Shown here piece by piece: positions 1 through 11,094 of a stretch of DNA of 64,000 bases. This stretch comes from Bradyrhizobium sp. CCGB01 (GTDB taxonomy: Bacteria; Pseudomonadota; Alphaproteobacteria; Rhizobiales; Xanthobacteraceae): assembly GCF_024199795.1 (NCBI RefSeq), contig NZ_JANADK010000001.1, positions 5,890,001-5,954,000 of the forward strand. Direction: 5' to 3'. The notes beneath the pieces were generated by a model. That model made no database searches, was not told the origin of the DNA, and saw only the letters and a program-made list of their open reading frames with translations. The position numbers were made by a program, and so were the translations under genes. Each line of letters starts with the position of its first letter. The stretch's first letter is position 1.

Positions 1-811
1 TTAGGAGAATGAATTTGTTGGTCGACTTGTTGGTGCGGGTCTTCTTGCCCTTGGTCGGCTTGCCCCACGGGGTGACCGGGTGGCGGCCGCCCGAGGTACG
101 ACCTTCACCACCGCCGTGCGGATGGTCGATCGGGTTCATCGAAACACCGCGGTTATGCGGCTTGCGGCCCAGCCAACGGTTGCGGCCGGCCTTGCCGATC
201 GAGGTGTTCATGTGATCCGGGTTCGACACCGCGCCGATCGTGCCGCGGCAACGGCCGTGCACCAGGCGCTGCTCGCCCGAGTTCAGGCGGATGATCACGT
301 AGTCCTGGTCGCGGCCGACGAGCTGAGCGTAGGTGCCGGCGGAACGGGCGAGCTGGCCGCCCTTCCCGATCTTGACCTCGATGTTGTGGATGATCGTGCC
401 GACCGGCATGTTGCCGAGCGGCATGACGTTGCCCGGCTTCACGTCGACATAGTTGCCGGCAACCACGGAATCGCCGACGGCCAAGCGCTGCGGCGCCAGG
501 ATATAGGCCTGGGTGCCGTCCTCATACTTGACCAGCGCGATGAACGCGGTGCGGTTCGGATCGTATTCCAGACGCTCGACCGTCGCGGGAGCATCGACCT
601 TGTCGCGCTTGAAGTCGACGGTACGCAGGGTCTTCTTGTGACCGCCGCCACGGAAGCGCACGGTGATGCGGCCGGTGTTGTTGCGACCGCCCGAGGAGTG
701 CTTGCCTTCGGTGAGCGCCTTGACCGGCTTGCCCTTGTAGAGGGCCGAACGATCGACCATGACCAGCTGGCGCTGGCCCGGCGTCGTGGGATTGAATGTC
801 TTCAGTGCCAT
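1..811 (-). CDS. rplB: 50S ribosomal protein L2, 3' end cut by the window
   Basis: L2 is a core large-subunit protein needed for subunit association and the peptidyl-transferase centre. The frame opens with [20 protein letters not shown] at an ATG ending at 811. It carries the family hallmarks near the C terminus: a [10 protein letters not shown] stretch, then [13 protein letters not shown], which contains the conserved functional histidine. The gene runs off the left edge inside the final [11 protein letters not shown] segment, so about seven codons and the stop are missing (270 codons visible; L2 is usually about 277). It sits 12 nt downstream of rplW in the S10 operon order rpsJ-rplC-rplD-rplW-rplB. 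Identification is by sequence and context and is essentially certain. Confidence 0.98.
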   Translation of the reverse strand, partial: MALKTFNPTTPGQRQLVMVDRSALYKGKPVKALTEGKHSSGGRNNTGRITVRFRGGGHKKTLRTVDFKRDKVDAPATVERLEYDPNRTAFIALVKYEDGTQAYILAPQRLAVGDSVVAGNYVDVKPGNVMPLGNMPVGTIIHNIEVKIGKGGQLARSAGTYAQLVGRDQDYVIIRLNSGEQRLVHGRCRGTIGAVSNPDHMNTSIGKAGRNRWLGRKPHNRGVSMNPIDHPHGGGEGRTSGGRHPVTPWGKPTKGKKTRTNKSTNKFILL

Positions 812-823
812 CGTCGTACGACC

Positions 824-1126
824 TTACAGACCGGTGGTCACGTCGATCCGGTGACCCTCTTCGAGAGTCACGATCGCGCGCTTGGAGTTCGACTGCGAGC
901 CGAGATTGCCGCGGAAGACCTTGGTCTTGCCCTTGCGGACCAGCGTGTTGACGCTCTTGACCTTGACGTCAAACAGCTTCTCGATCGCTTCCTTGATCTG
1001 CGGCTTGGTCGCCTTCGCAGCCACCTTGAACAGCACCTTGTTGTGCTCCGAAGCGATCGTCGCCTTTTCGGTCACGACCGGCGACAGGATCACGTCGTAG
1101 TGGCGAGGCTCGATGTTCTTCGTCAT
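824..1126 (-). CDS. rplW: 50S ribosomal protein L23
   Basis: A 100-residue protein with the L23 fold signature (start [20 protein letters not shown], then [14 protein letters not shown]). L23 lies at the peptide exit tunnel and is the docking site for trigger factor and SRP. Its ATG overlaps the TGA of rplD by four bases (ATGA at 1123-1126), the usual arrangement for translational coupling. Length matches the family. It is the fourth gene of the S10-type operon as seen here. Confidence 0.98.
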   Translation of the reverse strand: MTKNIEPRHYDVILSPVVTEKATIASEHNKVLFKVAAKATKPQIKEAIEKLFDVKVKSVNTLVRKGKTKVFRGNLGSQSNSKRAIVTLEEGHRIDVTTGL

Positions 1127-1743
1127 TTGAAGCGCGCCTCCAGCGCATCGATGGCGGCCTTGGTCAGAACGAGCTTCTGACGGCGCAGGATGTCATAGAC
1201 GTTGATGCCCTGGATCGGCAGCACGTCCATGTTCGGGATGTTGCGGGCCGCAGCGGCAAAGCCGTTGTTGAGCTCGGCGCCGTCGATGATCAGCGCATTG
1301 GTCAAGCCGAGGCCCGAGAAGTGACCGAGCAGCGCCTTGGTCTTGGCGGCTTCCAGCGCGGCCTTGTCGATCACCAGCAGATCGCCGTCCTTGGCCTTGG
1401 CCGACAGCGCATGCTTGAGAGCGAGCGCGCGGACCTTCTTCGGCAGGTCGGTGGCGTGCGAACGCACCACCGGGCCGAAGGCACGGCCACCGCCGCGGAA
1501 CTGCGGCACGCGGGCCGAGCCGTGACGAGCACCGCCGGTGCCCTTCTGCTTGTACATCTTCTTGCCGGTGCGCCAGATCTCGGCGCGGCCCTTGGCCTTG
1601 TGGGTGCCGGCCTGACGCTTGTTGAGCTGCCACTGCACGCAACGCGCAATGATGTCCTGGCGCGGCTCGAGGCCGAAAATGGCGTCGGAAAGCTGGACCG
1701 AGCCGGCTTCCTTACCTTCGAGGGTCGTGACCTTCAATTCCAT
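1123..1743 (-). CDS. rplD: 50S ribosomal protein L4
   Basis: About 206 residues starting [20 protein letters not shown]. It shows the L4 loop that lines the exit tunnel ([15 protein letters not shown] and RGGGRAFGP). The frame stays open 45 nt further upstream, but that extension lies inside rplC. The chosen ATG (1741-1743) follows the rplC TGA by one base, which fits coupled translation. In E. coli L4 also represses its own S10 operon; I cannot confirm the matching leader here, because rpsJ follows tuf closely. Confidence 0.98.
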   Translation of the reverse strand: MELKVTTLEGKEAGSVQLSDAIFGLEPRQDIIARCVQWQLNKRQAGTHKAKGRAEIWRTGKKMYKQKGTGGARHGSARVPQFRGGGRAFGPVVRSHATDLPKKVRALALKHALSAKAKDGDLLVIDKAALEAAKTKALLGHFSGLGLTNALIIDGAELNNGFAAAARNIPNMDVLPIQGINVYDILRRQKLVLTKAAIDALEARFK

Positions 1744-1744
1744 C

Positions 1745-2458
1745 TCACGCCTCCTGCGCAGCCGGAGCGGCGTCCGCTTCGCCAGCAACCTTGAACTTGC
1801 CGGGCTTCGGAGCTTCCTTCGGCAGCGGCTTCTTGACGGCGTCGCGCACGCGGATCCAGCCGCCCTTGGAGCCGGGAACGGCGCCTTCGACGAGGATCAG
1901 GCCGCGCTCGACATCGAGCTGAACGACTCGAAGGTTGAGCGTGGTGATGCGGTCGACACCCATGTGGCCGGGCATCTTCTTGTTCTTCCAGGTCTTGCCG
2001 GGGTCCTGACGGCCGCCGGTCGAACCGATCGAACGGTGCGAGATCGACACACCGTGCGTGGCGCGCAGACCGCCGAAGTTCCAGCGCTTCATGCCGCCGG
2101 CGAAGCCCTTACCGACCGAGGTGCCGGTGACGTCGACGAACTGGCCGACGACGAAGTGATCGGCGAGGATCTCGGCGCCAACGGGGATCATGGCATCCGC
2201 GGAGACGCGGAATTCCTCGACCCGGCGCTTCGGCTCGACCTTGGCGACCGCGAACTGGCCGCGCTCGGCCTTGGGCATGTAAACGGTCTTGCGGCTGCCA
2301 GAACCAAGCTGGAGCGCGACGTAACCGTTCTTCTCTTCGGTGCGGTGGCCTACGACCTGGCAATTGCCGAGCTTCAGCACGGTCACGGGGATATGTTCGC
2401 CGGCCTCCGTAAAGACCCGCGTCATCCCGACCTTTTGTGCGATCACTCCGGAGCGCAT
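1745..2458 (-). CDS. rplC: 50S ribosomal protein L3
   Basis: About 237 residues starting [20 protein letters not shown]. It has the L3 core with the tip loop [20 protein letters not shown] and [20 protein letters not shown]. That loop carries the glutamine which PrmB methylates in E. coli. The open frame extends upstream to 2536, overlapping rpsJ, but the internal ATG at 2456-2458 gives the normal N terminus. The C-terminal tail is Ala/Pro rich, common in alphaproteobacterial L3. It lies between rpsJ and rplD. Confidence 0.97.
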   Translation of the reverse strand: MRSGVIAQKVGMTRVFTEAGEHIPVTVLKLGNCQVVGHRTEEKNGYVALQLGSGSRKTVYMPKAERGQFAVAKVEPKRRVEEFRVSADAMIPVGAEILADHFVVGQFVDVTGTSVGKGFAGGMKRWNFGGLRATHGVSISHRSIGSTGGRQDPGKTWKNKKMPGHMGVDRITTLNLRVVQLDVERGLILVEGAVPGSKGGWIRVRDAVKKPLPKEAPKPGKFKVAGEADAAPAAQEA

Positions 2459-2510
2459 CGGCTTGCTTCCTGTTCTTTCTGTCCGCTTGCGCGAACGGGA
2501 TCCAAAAATC

Positions 2511-2819
2511 TTAGAGCTTGATCTCGACGTCGACACCGGCGGCCAGGTCGAGCTTCATCAAAGCATCGACGGTCTGCGGGGTCGGATCGACGATGTCGAG
2601 CAGGCGCTTGTGAGTGCGCATCTCGAACTGCTCGCGGCTCTTCTTGTCGACGTGGGGCGAACGGTTGACGGTGAACTTCTCGATGCGGGTGGGCAGCGGA
2701 ATGGGTCCGCGGACCTGCGCGCCGGTGCGCTTCGCCGTGTTCACGATCTCGCGGGTCGACGTATCGAGGATACGATGGTCGAACGCCTTGAGACGGATAC
2801 GAATGTTTTGGCCGTTCAT
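2511..2819 (-). CDS. rpsJ: 30S ribosomal protein S10 (NusE)
   Basis: A 102-residue S10, start [20 protein letters not shown], with the conserved [14 protein letters not shown] segment. Besides its ribosomal role, S10 is NusE, the NusB and NusG partner in antitermination complexes. It lies 82 nt downstream of tuf, and that spacer holds a strong hairpin (2844-2884). The str and S10 operons are therefore contiguous and probably at least partly co-transcribed here. Confidence 0.98.
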
Positions 2820-2843
2820 TGCCGTGGTCTCTCTTCAGTGGGT

Positions 2844-2884
2844 GGCGAATAGCGAATAGCGAATGTCACCATTCGCTACTCGCC
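2844..2884 (-). other. tuf-rpsJ intergenic hairpin with two competing pairings
   Basis: The arms 2844-2857 and 2871-2884 pair over 14 positions; the single mismatch is a G-U pair on the minus-strand transcript. A shorter alternative uses the internal repeat: 2858-2864 pairs with 2871-2877 around a 6-base loop. There is no U-tract after it. It could be a processing or attenuation element between the tuf and rpsJ cistrons, or a dispersed repeat built on a GCGAATA unit. Seen directly; the function is inferred. Confidence 0.6.
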
Positions 2885-2901
2885 GATCCCTATTCTCGTA
2901 A

Positions 2902-4092
<1,191 letters not shown>

Positions 4093-4132
4093 TTGACTCT
4101 CCGTTCAATCGTCAGTTTTCAACCGACGACAA

Positions 4133-6205
<2,073 letters not shown>

Positions 6206-6235
6206 GGGCTGTTCCTTAGATTCCGTGTGTCGCCG

Positions 6236-6721
<486 letters not shown>

Positions 6722-7093
6722 TTACTTCGGACGCTTCGCGCCGTACTTCGAACGACGCTGCTTACGGTTCTTGACGCCCTGGGTATCCAGAACGCCGCGG
6801 AGGATGTGATAGCGCACGCCGGGCAAGTCCTTGACGCGGCCGCCGCGGATCATGACCACCGAGTGCTCCTGAAGGTTATGGCCTTCACCCGGGATGTAGC
6901 CGATCACCTCGAAGCCGTTGGTCAGGCGCACCTTGGCAACCTTACGAAGCGCCGAGTTCGGCTTCTTCGGGGTCGTGGTGTAGACGCGGGTGCAAACACC
7001 ACGCTTCTGCGGCGACTGCTGCAGCGCCGGCACCTTCTTGCGCGACTTCTGCACTTCACGCGGTTGAGCGATCAGCTGGTTGATCGTCGGCAT
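6722..7093 (-). CDS. rpsL: 30S ribosomal protein S12
   Basis: A 123-residue S12 starting [20 protein letters not shown]. It takes part in decoding accuracy. The two loops where streptomycin-resistance mutations usually occur are wild type: [13 protein letters not shown] and [14 protein letters not shown]. The frame is open 183 nt further upstream, but that extension has no S12 similarity. The ATG at 7091-7093 is the family start. It is the first gene of the str operon; the long non-coding region 7094-7762 precedes it. Confidence 0.98.
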   Translation of the reverse strand: MPTINQLIAQPREVQKSRKKVPALQQSPQKRGVCTRVYTTTPKKPNSALRKVAKVRLTNGFEVIGYIPGEGHNLQEHSVVMIRGGRVKDLPGVRYHILRGVLDTQGVKNRKQRRSKYGAKRPK

Positions 7094-7527
7094 CCTGGCC
7101 TTACCCTTTGTTCTGTCGCGGGCCCTTCCGGGTCCGCTGTCTTGCCGCGGCCCGTTGCCGGGACCGCAAATTCTTTCGAGCAACCCGCCCGACGGGGTGC
7201 CTCGCACGGAACAATCCGCACAAAGCGAAATTGCGCCAACCACTCCATCAACGAGCGGAAAGCGCTTCGACGCCACAGAGGACCGCAGTATCGAGACCGA
7301 TCAGCGTAAAGCCGCGGCCCGCGCACCGAGGTCATGCATCCGAATTCGACCTCAAGAGAACGGGCTCAAGAGACCTAAAATCGCACTGGCATTGCCTAGC
7401 TATGATCGACAGCGTTTGAGCGGCATTCGTCGAGGTTGGTGCCCGTCCTGGTGACCCCAATGGGATCAAACGGGTGGCCCGTTCCGACGCTGGCGATGCT
7501 CACCGCCTGTCGTTAAGTGAGGCGCTT

Positions 7528-7555
7528 TCTATAAGTGAGAATCGGTCAAGTCAAG
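7528..7555 (-). promoter_or_regulatory. Candidate sigma-70 promoter for the rpsL (str) operon
   Basis: On the minus strand CTTGAC (7550-7555) is followed after 16 nt by TATAGA (7528-7533). The -35 matches the CTTGAC form favoured by alphaproteobacterial housekeeping sigma factors. A second overlapping CTTGAC copy lies at 7545-7550. Transcription from here would run about 430 nt before rpsL. This is motif reading only. Confidence 0.45.
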
Positions 7556-7734
7556 GCGAAACGACAGTCAGAAAGCGCTTGTGGCATCTGCCGAAATCGC
7601 TGTTTGCCCGCTCTCCCCGCGCCCCTCGGATATGGGGATGGGACCTTGGTTCCGCTAGCCCAGGGACGATTATACCCGGGCGAAATATACTTTTATGACT
7701 CCTGCTAAGGCTTTTTTTCCTGTTGATGCGTCAA

Positions 7735-7752
7735 TCTGCCGCCTTCGGCAGA
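7735..7752 (+). other. 7-bp hairpin just upstream of the flavoprotein start codon
   Basis: TCTGCCG (7735-7741), loop CCTT, CGGCAGA (7746-7752) is a perfect stem ending 10 nt before the ATG at 7763. It occupies the place where a Shine-Dalgarno sequence should be; only a weak GAGA follows it. It could limit initiation or be an operator; the role is inferred. Confidence 0.45.
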
Positions 7753-7762
7753 GAATTGCGTC

Positions 7763-9016
7763 ATGCGGTACACCGACATCGCCATTATCGGCGGAGGATT
7801 ATCCGGGTCGGCCGCCGCCGCAATGCTCGGCCGCGCCGGCATTTCGACGGTGCTGATCGATCCGCATGAGAGCTATCCGGCGGACTTTCGGGTCGAAAAA
7901 CTCAGCGGCCACGTGCAGGTCGAGCGATTCCTGAAGACCGGAATCGGAGAATCGGTGCTCCGCCGCGCGACCTTTGCCGGCGAGAACTGGATCGCCCGCT
8001 TCGGCCATTTGCTCGACAAGGCGCCGAGCCGGCAGTTCAACATGCTCTACGATTCCCTCGTCAACGCCATCCGCGACGAAATCCCTGCCGGCGTCGAGCG
8101 CATCTGTGCCAAGGCGGTTTCGCTCGAGACCAGCCCGGAGCGGCAAAAGATCACGCTCTCCAACGACGAGACGATCTCGGCCCGACTCGTCGTGCTCGCC
8201 AACGGCCTGAATGTCGGCCTGCGCCACCAGCTGGGAATCGCGCGAAGAGTCGTCAGCGCCTGCCATTCGATCTCGATCGGGTTCGACGTGGTGCCGGCGG
8301 GGCGGAGCTCGTTCGACTTCCCGGCGTTGACCTATTTCTCGGAACGGCCGAGCGACCGCATCCCCTACATCACGCTGTTTCCGGTCGGCACGCGGATGCG
8401 CGCCAATCTGTTCGTCTATCGCAGCTTCGACGATCCCTGGCTGCGCGAGCTGCGCCGCGCACCTAGCGAGACGCTGAACGCCGCCCTGCCCCGGCTCAAG
8501 CGCATCACCGGCGCCTTCGACATCCCCGGCGAGATCAAGATCCGCCCGGTCGATCTCTACGAGAATGACGCAGGCGGCCAGCCCGGCCTCGTGCTGGTGG
8601 GCGACGCCTTCGCGACGTCCTGCCCCGCCGCCGGCACCGGCTGCGACAAGGTCTTCACCGACGTCGAGCGGTTGTGCAACGTCTACATCCCTGACTGGCT
8701 CGCCTCCGACGGAATGGACGCGGCCAAGATCGCCGCGTTCTACGCCGACCCGGTCAAGCGGGCCTGCGACGAATGGTCGGCGGCGAAGGCGTTCGACTTC
8801 CGCTCGGTCTCGATTGCGACGAGCCCCTACTGGGCGGCGCAGCGCTGGGCGCGCTTCTTTGCCTGGTCGGTTCAGGGGCTATTGCGGCCGCTGGGAGGAG
8901 CCTTCGATCTGGAGCCGAACTTCCTCGGTCATTCCTCCTCGTCGTCTTCGTCCTCATCATCCTCGTCGAGGTCGTCCTCATCCTCGTCGTCATCGTCGCT
9001 GTCGTCATCGGCCTGA
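7763..9016 (+). CDS. FAD-dependent oxidoreductase (PHBH-like group A monooxygenase fold) with a poly-Ser tail
   Basis: 417 residues. The N terminus has an FAD-binding Rossmann fingerprint, IAIIGGGLSGSAAAAMLGRA. A second FAD motif of the PHBH type, VLVGDAFATSCPAAGTGCDK, lies near residue 275. This fits a single-component flavoprotein hydroxylase/halogenase/reductase fold; the substrate is unknown. The last 29 residues are almost only serine. That tail is not family sequence: it is the antisense reading of the acidic tail of the ABC exporter gene at 8929-10962, which overlaps tail to tail by 88 nt. The protein may have lost its original stop and read into its neighbour. Start chosen as the first ATG. 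Confidence 0.8.
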   Translation: MRYTDIAIIGGGLSGSAAAAMLGRAGISTVLIDPHESYPADFRVEKLSGHVQVERFLKTGIGESVLRRATFAGENWIARFGHLLDKAPSRQFNMLYDSLVNAIRDEIPAGVERICAKAVSLETSPERQKITLSNDETISARLVVLANGLNVGLRHQLGIARRVVSACHSISIGFDVVPAGRSSFDFPALTYFSERPSDRIPYITLFPVGTRMRANLFVYRSFDDPWLRELRRAPSETLNAALPRLKRITGAFDIPGEIKIRPVDLYENDAGGQPGLVLVGDAFATSCPAAGTGCDKVFTDVERLCNVYIPDWLASDGMDAAKIAAFYADPVKRACDEWSAAKAFDFRSVSIATSPYWAAQRWARFFAWSVQGLLRPLGGAFDLEPNFLGHSSSSSSSSSSSSRSSSSSSSSSLSSSA

Positions 9017-10962
9017 GCCACGGCGCCGTGCGGCTGGTGGATCTGGTCGTTCCAGAGCTTGCGATAGGTGCCGTTCTTGGCGAGCAGCTCGGCATGCGAG
9101 CCGCGCTCGATCGCCCTGCCCCCTGAGATCACGATGATCTCATCCATCTCGACCACCGAGGTCAGGCGATGGGTCGACCAGATCATGGTACGCCCCTTCG
9201 CGACCTTCAGCAGCGTGCGATTGATTGCGGCTTCCGTGGTCTGGTCGAGCGCCGAGGTGGCTTCGTCCAGCAGCAGCACGGACGGGTTACGGATGATGGC
9301 GCGCGCGATCGCGATGCGCTGGCGCTGGCCGCCCGACAGGGTGTCGCCGCGCTCGCCGACCGGCGTGTCGTATCGCTGCGGCAGGCTCATGATGTAGCGG
9401 TGGATCTCGGCCTTCTTGGCGGCGTCCTCCACCTCCTCGTCGGTCGCGCCTTCCTTGCCGAGCCGGATGTTCTCGCGGATCGACATGTTGAAGAGCATGT
9501 TTTCCTGGAACACCACCGCCATGCTCCGGCGCAGCGAATCCAGCGTCACCTTGCGGACGTCGACGCCGTCGATGGTGACGCGCCCCTCGTCTGGCACGTA
9601 GAGCCGCAGAATCAGATTCAGCAGCGTGCTCTTGCCGGAGCCCGAGGGTCCGACGATGGCGATGCGCTTGCCGACATTGAGCTTGAGGCTGAGATTGTCC
9701 AGCACCGGCGTCTGGCTGCCTTCGTATTGGAACGTTACGTGGTCGAAGGTGATGTCGTTGGTGATGCGCGGCAGATCGGGCGCGCCGGGACGATCGGCGC
9801 CGCGCGTCGGCTCGTCCAGCAGCTCCTGCATGTGGCGGATCGCGGCGGCCGAGGAGATCGACACCGGGATGAAGTGCATCACGTGGGCGATGTTGTAGGA
9901 GACCTCCCAGAACGCGCTCTCGAAGGTGACGAAGGTGCCGATGGTGATCTGGCCCTTGGTCGCGAGATAAGCGCCGATCGCGAGCACGACGAGGTGCAGC
10001 AGCAGAACCGAAATGGTGACCGTCCGCTCCACCATGGTCGACAGGAACGCGGCCGAGGCGATCTTGTTGCGCGTCTCGTCGTTGCGGAAGCGGAAGAACC
10101 CGAACATCTTGCGCTGCAGGCTGAACGCCTTGATCACGGCCTGCGCCGCCACGTTCTCCTGCACCATGCCGAGCAGCGCGCTCTCGTTCTGCTTCTGCTC
10201 GTAATTGGCCTGCACCGCCTTCGGGGTGAGGATGCGCGGGCCGATCAGCGTGATCGGGAACACCAGCAGCGCGACCGCGGCGAGCTGCCAGTTCAGGAAC
10301 ACCATCAGGATGATACCGGCGATCAGTTCCAGGAACGGCAGCGCTGCGCTGTTCGCGAAGGTCTTGACCGAGCCCTCGAAGGCCGAAAGATCGACGGAAA
10401 AGCGCGACAGGATCTCACCGCGCTTGGTGCGGCCGAAATAGGCCGCCGGCAGGTCCTGGACATGCTCGAACAGGCGCTTGCGGACGTCGGAGATGATGCA
10501 GGCGGCCAGCCGCGCGTCCCAGCGCTCGTACCAGACCGCGACGATCGAGGTGAAGATGCCGGCGACCGCGAGCACGCCGAGGATCTTGTAGAGCGCCTGG
10601 AAATCCTCCTCGCCGAGCGCGTCGTCGATCAGGTACTTCAGACTGAGCGGCATGATGACGTTGAACAGCGTCTCGACGAAGACGCCGAACGCCACGAATG
10701 ACAGCATCCGCTTGTAGTTGGACAGGAAGGGCTTGACGAAACCGAGGATGGTCGCGAGCGCGCCGGCGGCCTCGCGCGCCGTAAAGACGACGAGGTCCTC
10801 GTCCTCATCGTCGTCGTCGAGCTCCAGCTCGTCATCCTCCTCGTCTTCGTCGTCCTCGTCGTCTTCGAGGTCCGGCTTGGCGGGGACGAGCTTGTCGTCG
10901 AGCTCGGCCGCCTCTTCCACGGCGAGCTTCTGTTTGTCGGGCGGGAGGGGCTTGGACGCCAT
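8929..10962 (-). CDS. ABC exporter (fused permease and ATPase) with acidic termini
   Basis: A 677-residue half-transporter of the MsbA/lipid-drug exporter type, expected to work as a homodimer in the inner membrane. The membrane domain spans about residues 80-380. The ATPase domain has Walker A GPSGSGKS (438-445), Q-loop VFQEN near 484, signature LSGGQ (542-546), Walker B VLLLDE (562-567) and switch histidine H598. All catalytic residues are intact. It is unusual in having two cytoplasmic Asp/Glu runs, residues 31-56 and from 651 to the end. The substrate is unknown. The amine-oxidase/methyltransferase gene lies 132 nt upstream on the same strand, so the two may share a transcript and a product. 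Confidence 0.9.
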   Translation of the reverse strand: MASKPLPPDKQKLAVEEAAELDDKLVPAKPDLEDDEDDEDEEDDELELDDDDEDEDLVVFTAREAAGALATILGFVKPFLSNYKRMLSFVAFGVFVETLFNVIMPLSLKYLIDDALGEEDFQALYKILGVLAVAGIFTSIVAVWYERWDARLAACIISDVRKRLFEHVQDLPAAYFGRTKRGEILSRFSVDLSAFEGSVKTFANSAALPFLELIAGIILMVFLNWQLAAVALLVFPITLIGPRILTPKAVQANYEQKQNESALLGMVQENVAAQAVIKAFSLQRKMFGFFRFRNDETRNKIASAAFLSTMVERTVTISVLLLHLVVLAIGAYLATKGQITIGTFVTFESAFWEVSYNIAHVMHFIPVSISSAAAIRHMQELLDEPTRGADRPGAPDLPRITNDITFDHVTFQYEGSQTPVLDNLSLKLNVGKRIAIVGPSGSGKSTLLNLILRLYVPDEGRVTIDGVDVRKVTLDSLRRSMAVVFQENMLFNMSIRENIRLGKEGATDEEVEDAAKKAEIHRYIMSLPQRYDTPVGERGDTLSGGQRQRIAIARAIIRNPSVLLLDEATSALDQTTEAAINRTLLKVAKGRTMIWSTHRLTSVVEMDEIIVISGGRAIERGSHAELLAKNGTYRKLWNDQIHQPHGAVAQADDDSDDDDEDEDDLDEDDEDEDDEEE
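8932..9010. repeat. Low-complexity TCN/GAN trinucleotide tract in overlapping antisense genes
   Basis: An imperfect run of TCC/TCG/TCA triplets on the plus strand. The complement reads GAC/GAG/GAT/GAA. The plus strand encodes the poly-Ser tail of the flavoprotein and the minus strand the Asp/Glu tail of the exporter. Such tracts expand and contract by slippage, which could change both proteins together. Confidence 0.85.
10792..10872 (-). repeat. Second acidic trinucleotide tract, exporter N terminus
   Basis: The codons for residues 31-57 of the exporter are almost only GAC, GAT and GAG. This mirrors the tract at the 3' end of the same gene. No conserved gene lies opposite it; the plus-strand frame here is a shadow. 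Confidence 0.8.
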
Positions 10963-11010
10963 GAAACCAACCGATGCTGACGGCCGGCATGACCGCGGAG
11001 AAAGCAGGAC

Positions 11011-11027
11011 ATAGCGGTAGCCGCTAT
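11011..11027. promoter_or_regulatory. Perfect 7-bp inverted repeat upstream of the ABC exporter
   Basis: ATAGCGG, TAG, CCGCTAT lies 49 nt upstream of the exporter start, in the only spacer between it and the amine-oxidase gene. The size and spacing suit a dimeric repressor site or a small RNA hairpin. No regulator gene is adjacent. Confidence 0.4.
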
Positions 11028-11074
11028 CGCACCGATTCTATGCGATCATGATGAATTCGGCAAAGCAATTGGCT

Positions 11075-11094
11075 AGGCCGGGCCGGGCCGGCCT
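11075..11094 (-). terminator. GC-rich hairpin immediately after the amine oxidase stop codon
   Basis: AGGCCGG (11075-11081) pairs with CCGGCCT (11088-11094) around 6 bases. It directly follows the TAG of the gene at 11095-13158 on the minus strand. There is no U-run, so it may weaken read-through or protect the mRNA 3' end rather than stop transcription fully. Confidence 0.4.

Larger units (their letters stand above)
7094..7762. other. Long divergent intergenic region between rpsL and the flavoprotein gene
   Basis: About 670 nt without a credible gene; short frames here lack any conserved sequence. It must hold the promoter and leader of the str operon on the minus strand. A candidate promoter is listed separately and would leave a leader of over 400 nt. 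On the plus strand it must hold the promoter of the flavoprotein gene at 7763. A weak plus-strand candidate is TTGGTT (7646-7651), 18 nt, TTATAC (7670-7675). A short hairpin sits just before that gene. Confidence 0.6.

Noticed and set aside
7072..7335. Small open frames in the rpsL upstream region on both strands
   Set aside because: No conserved sequence, no ribosome-binding sites, overlapping in several frames; typical of GC-rich non-coding DNA.
9169..10701. A 510-codon frame antisense to the ABC exporter
   Set aside because: Shadow frame; the exporter on the minus strand has all motifs intact.
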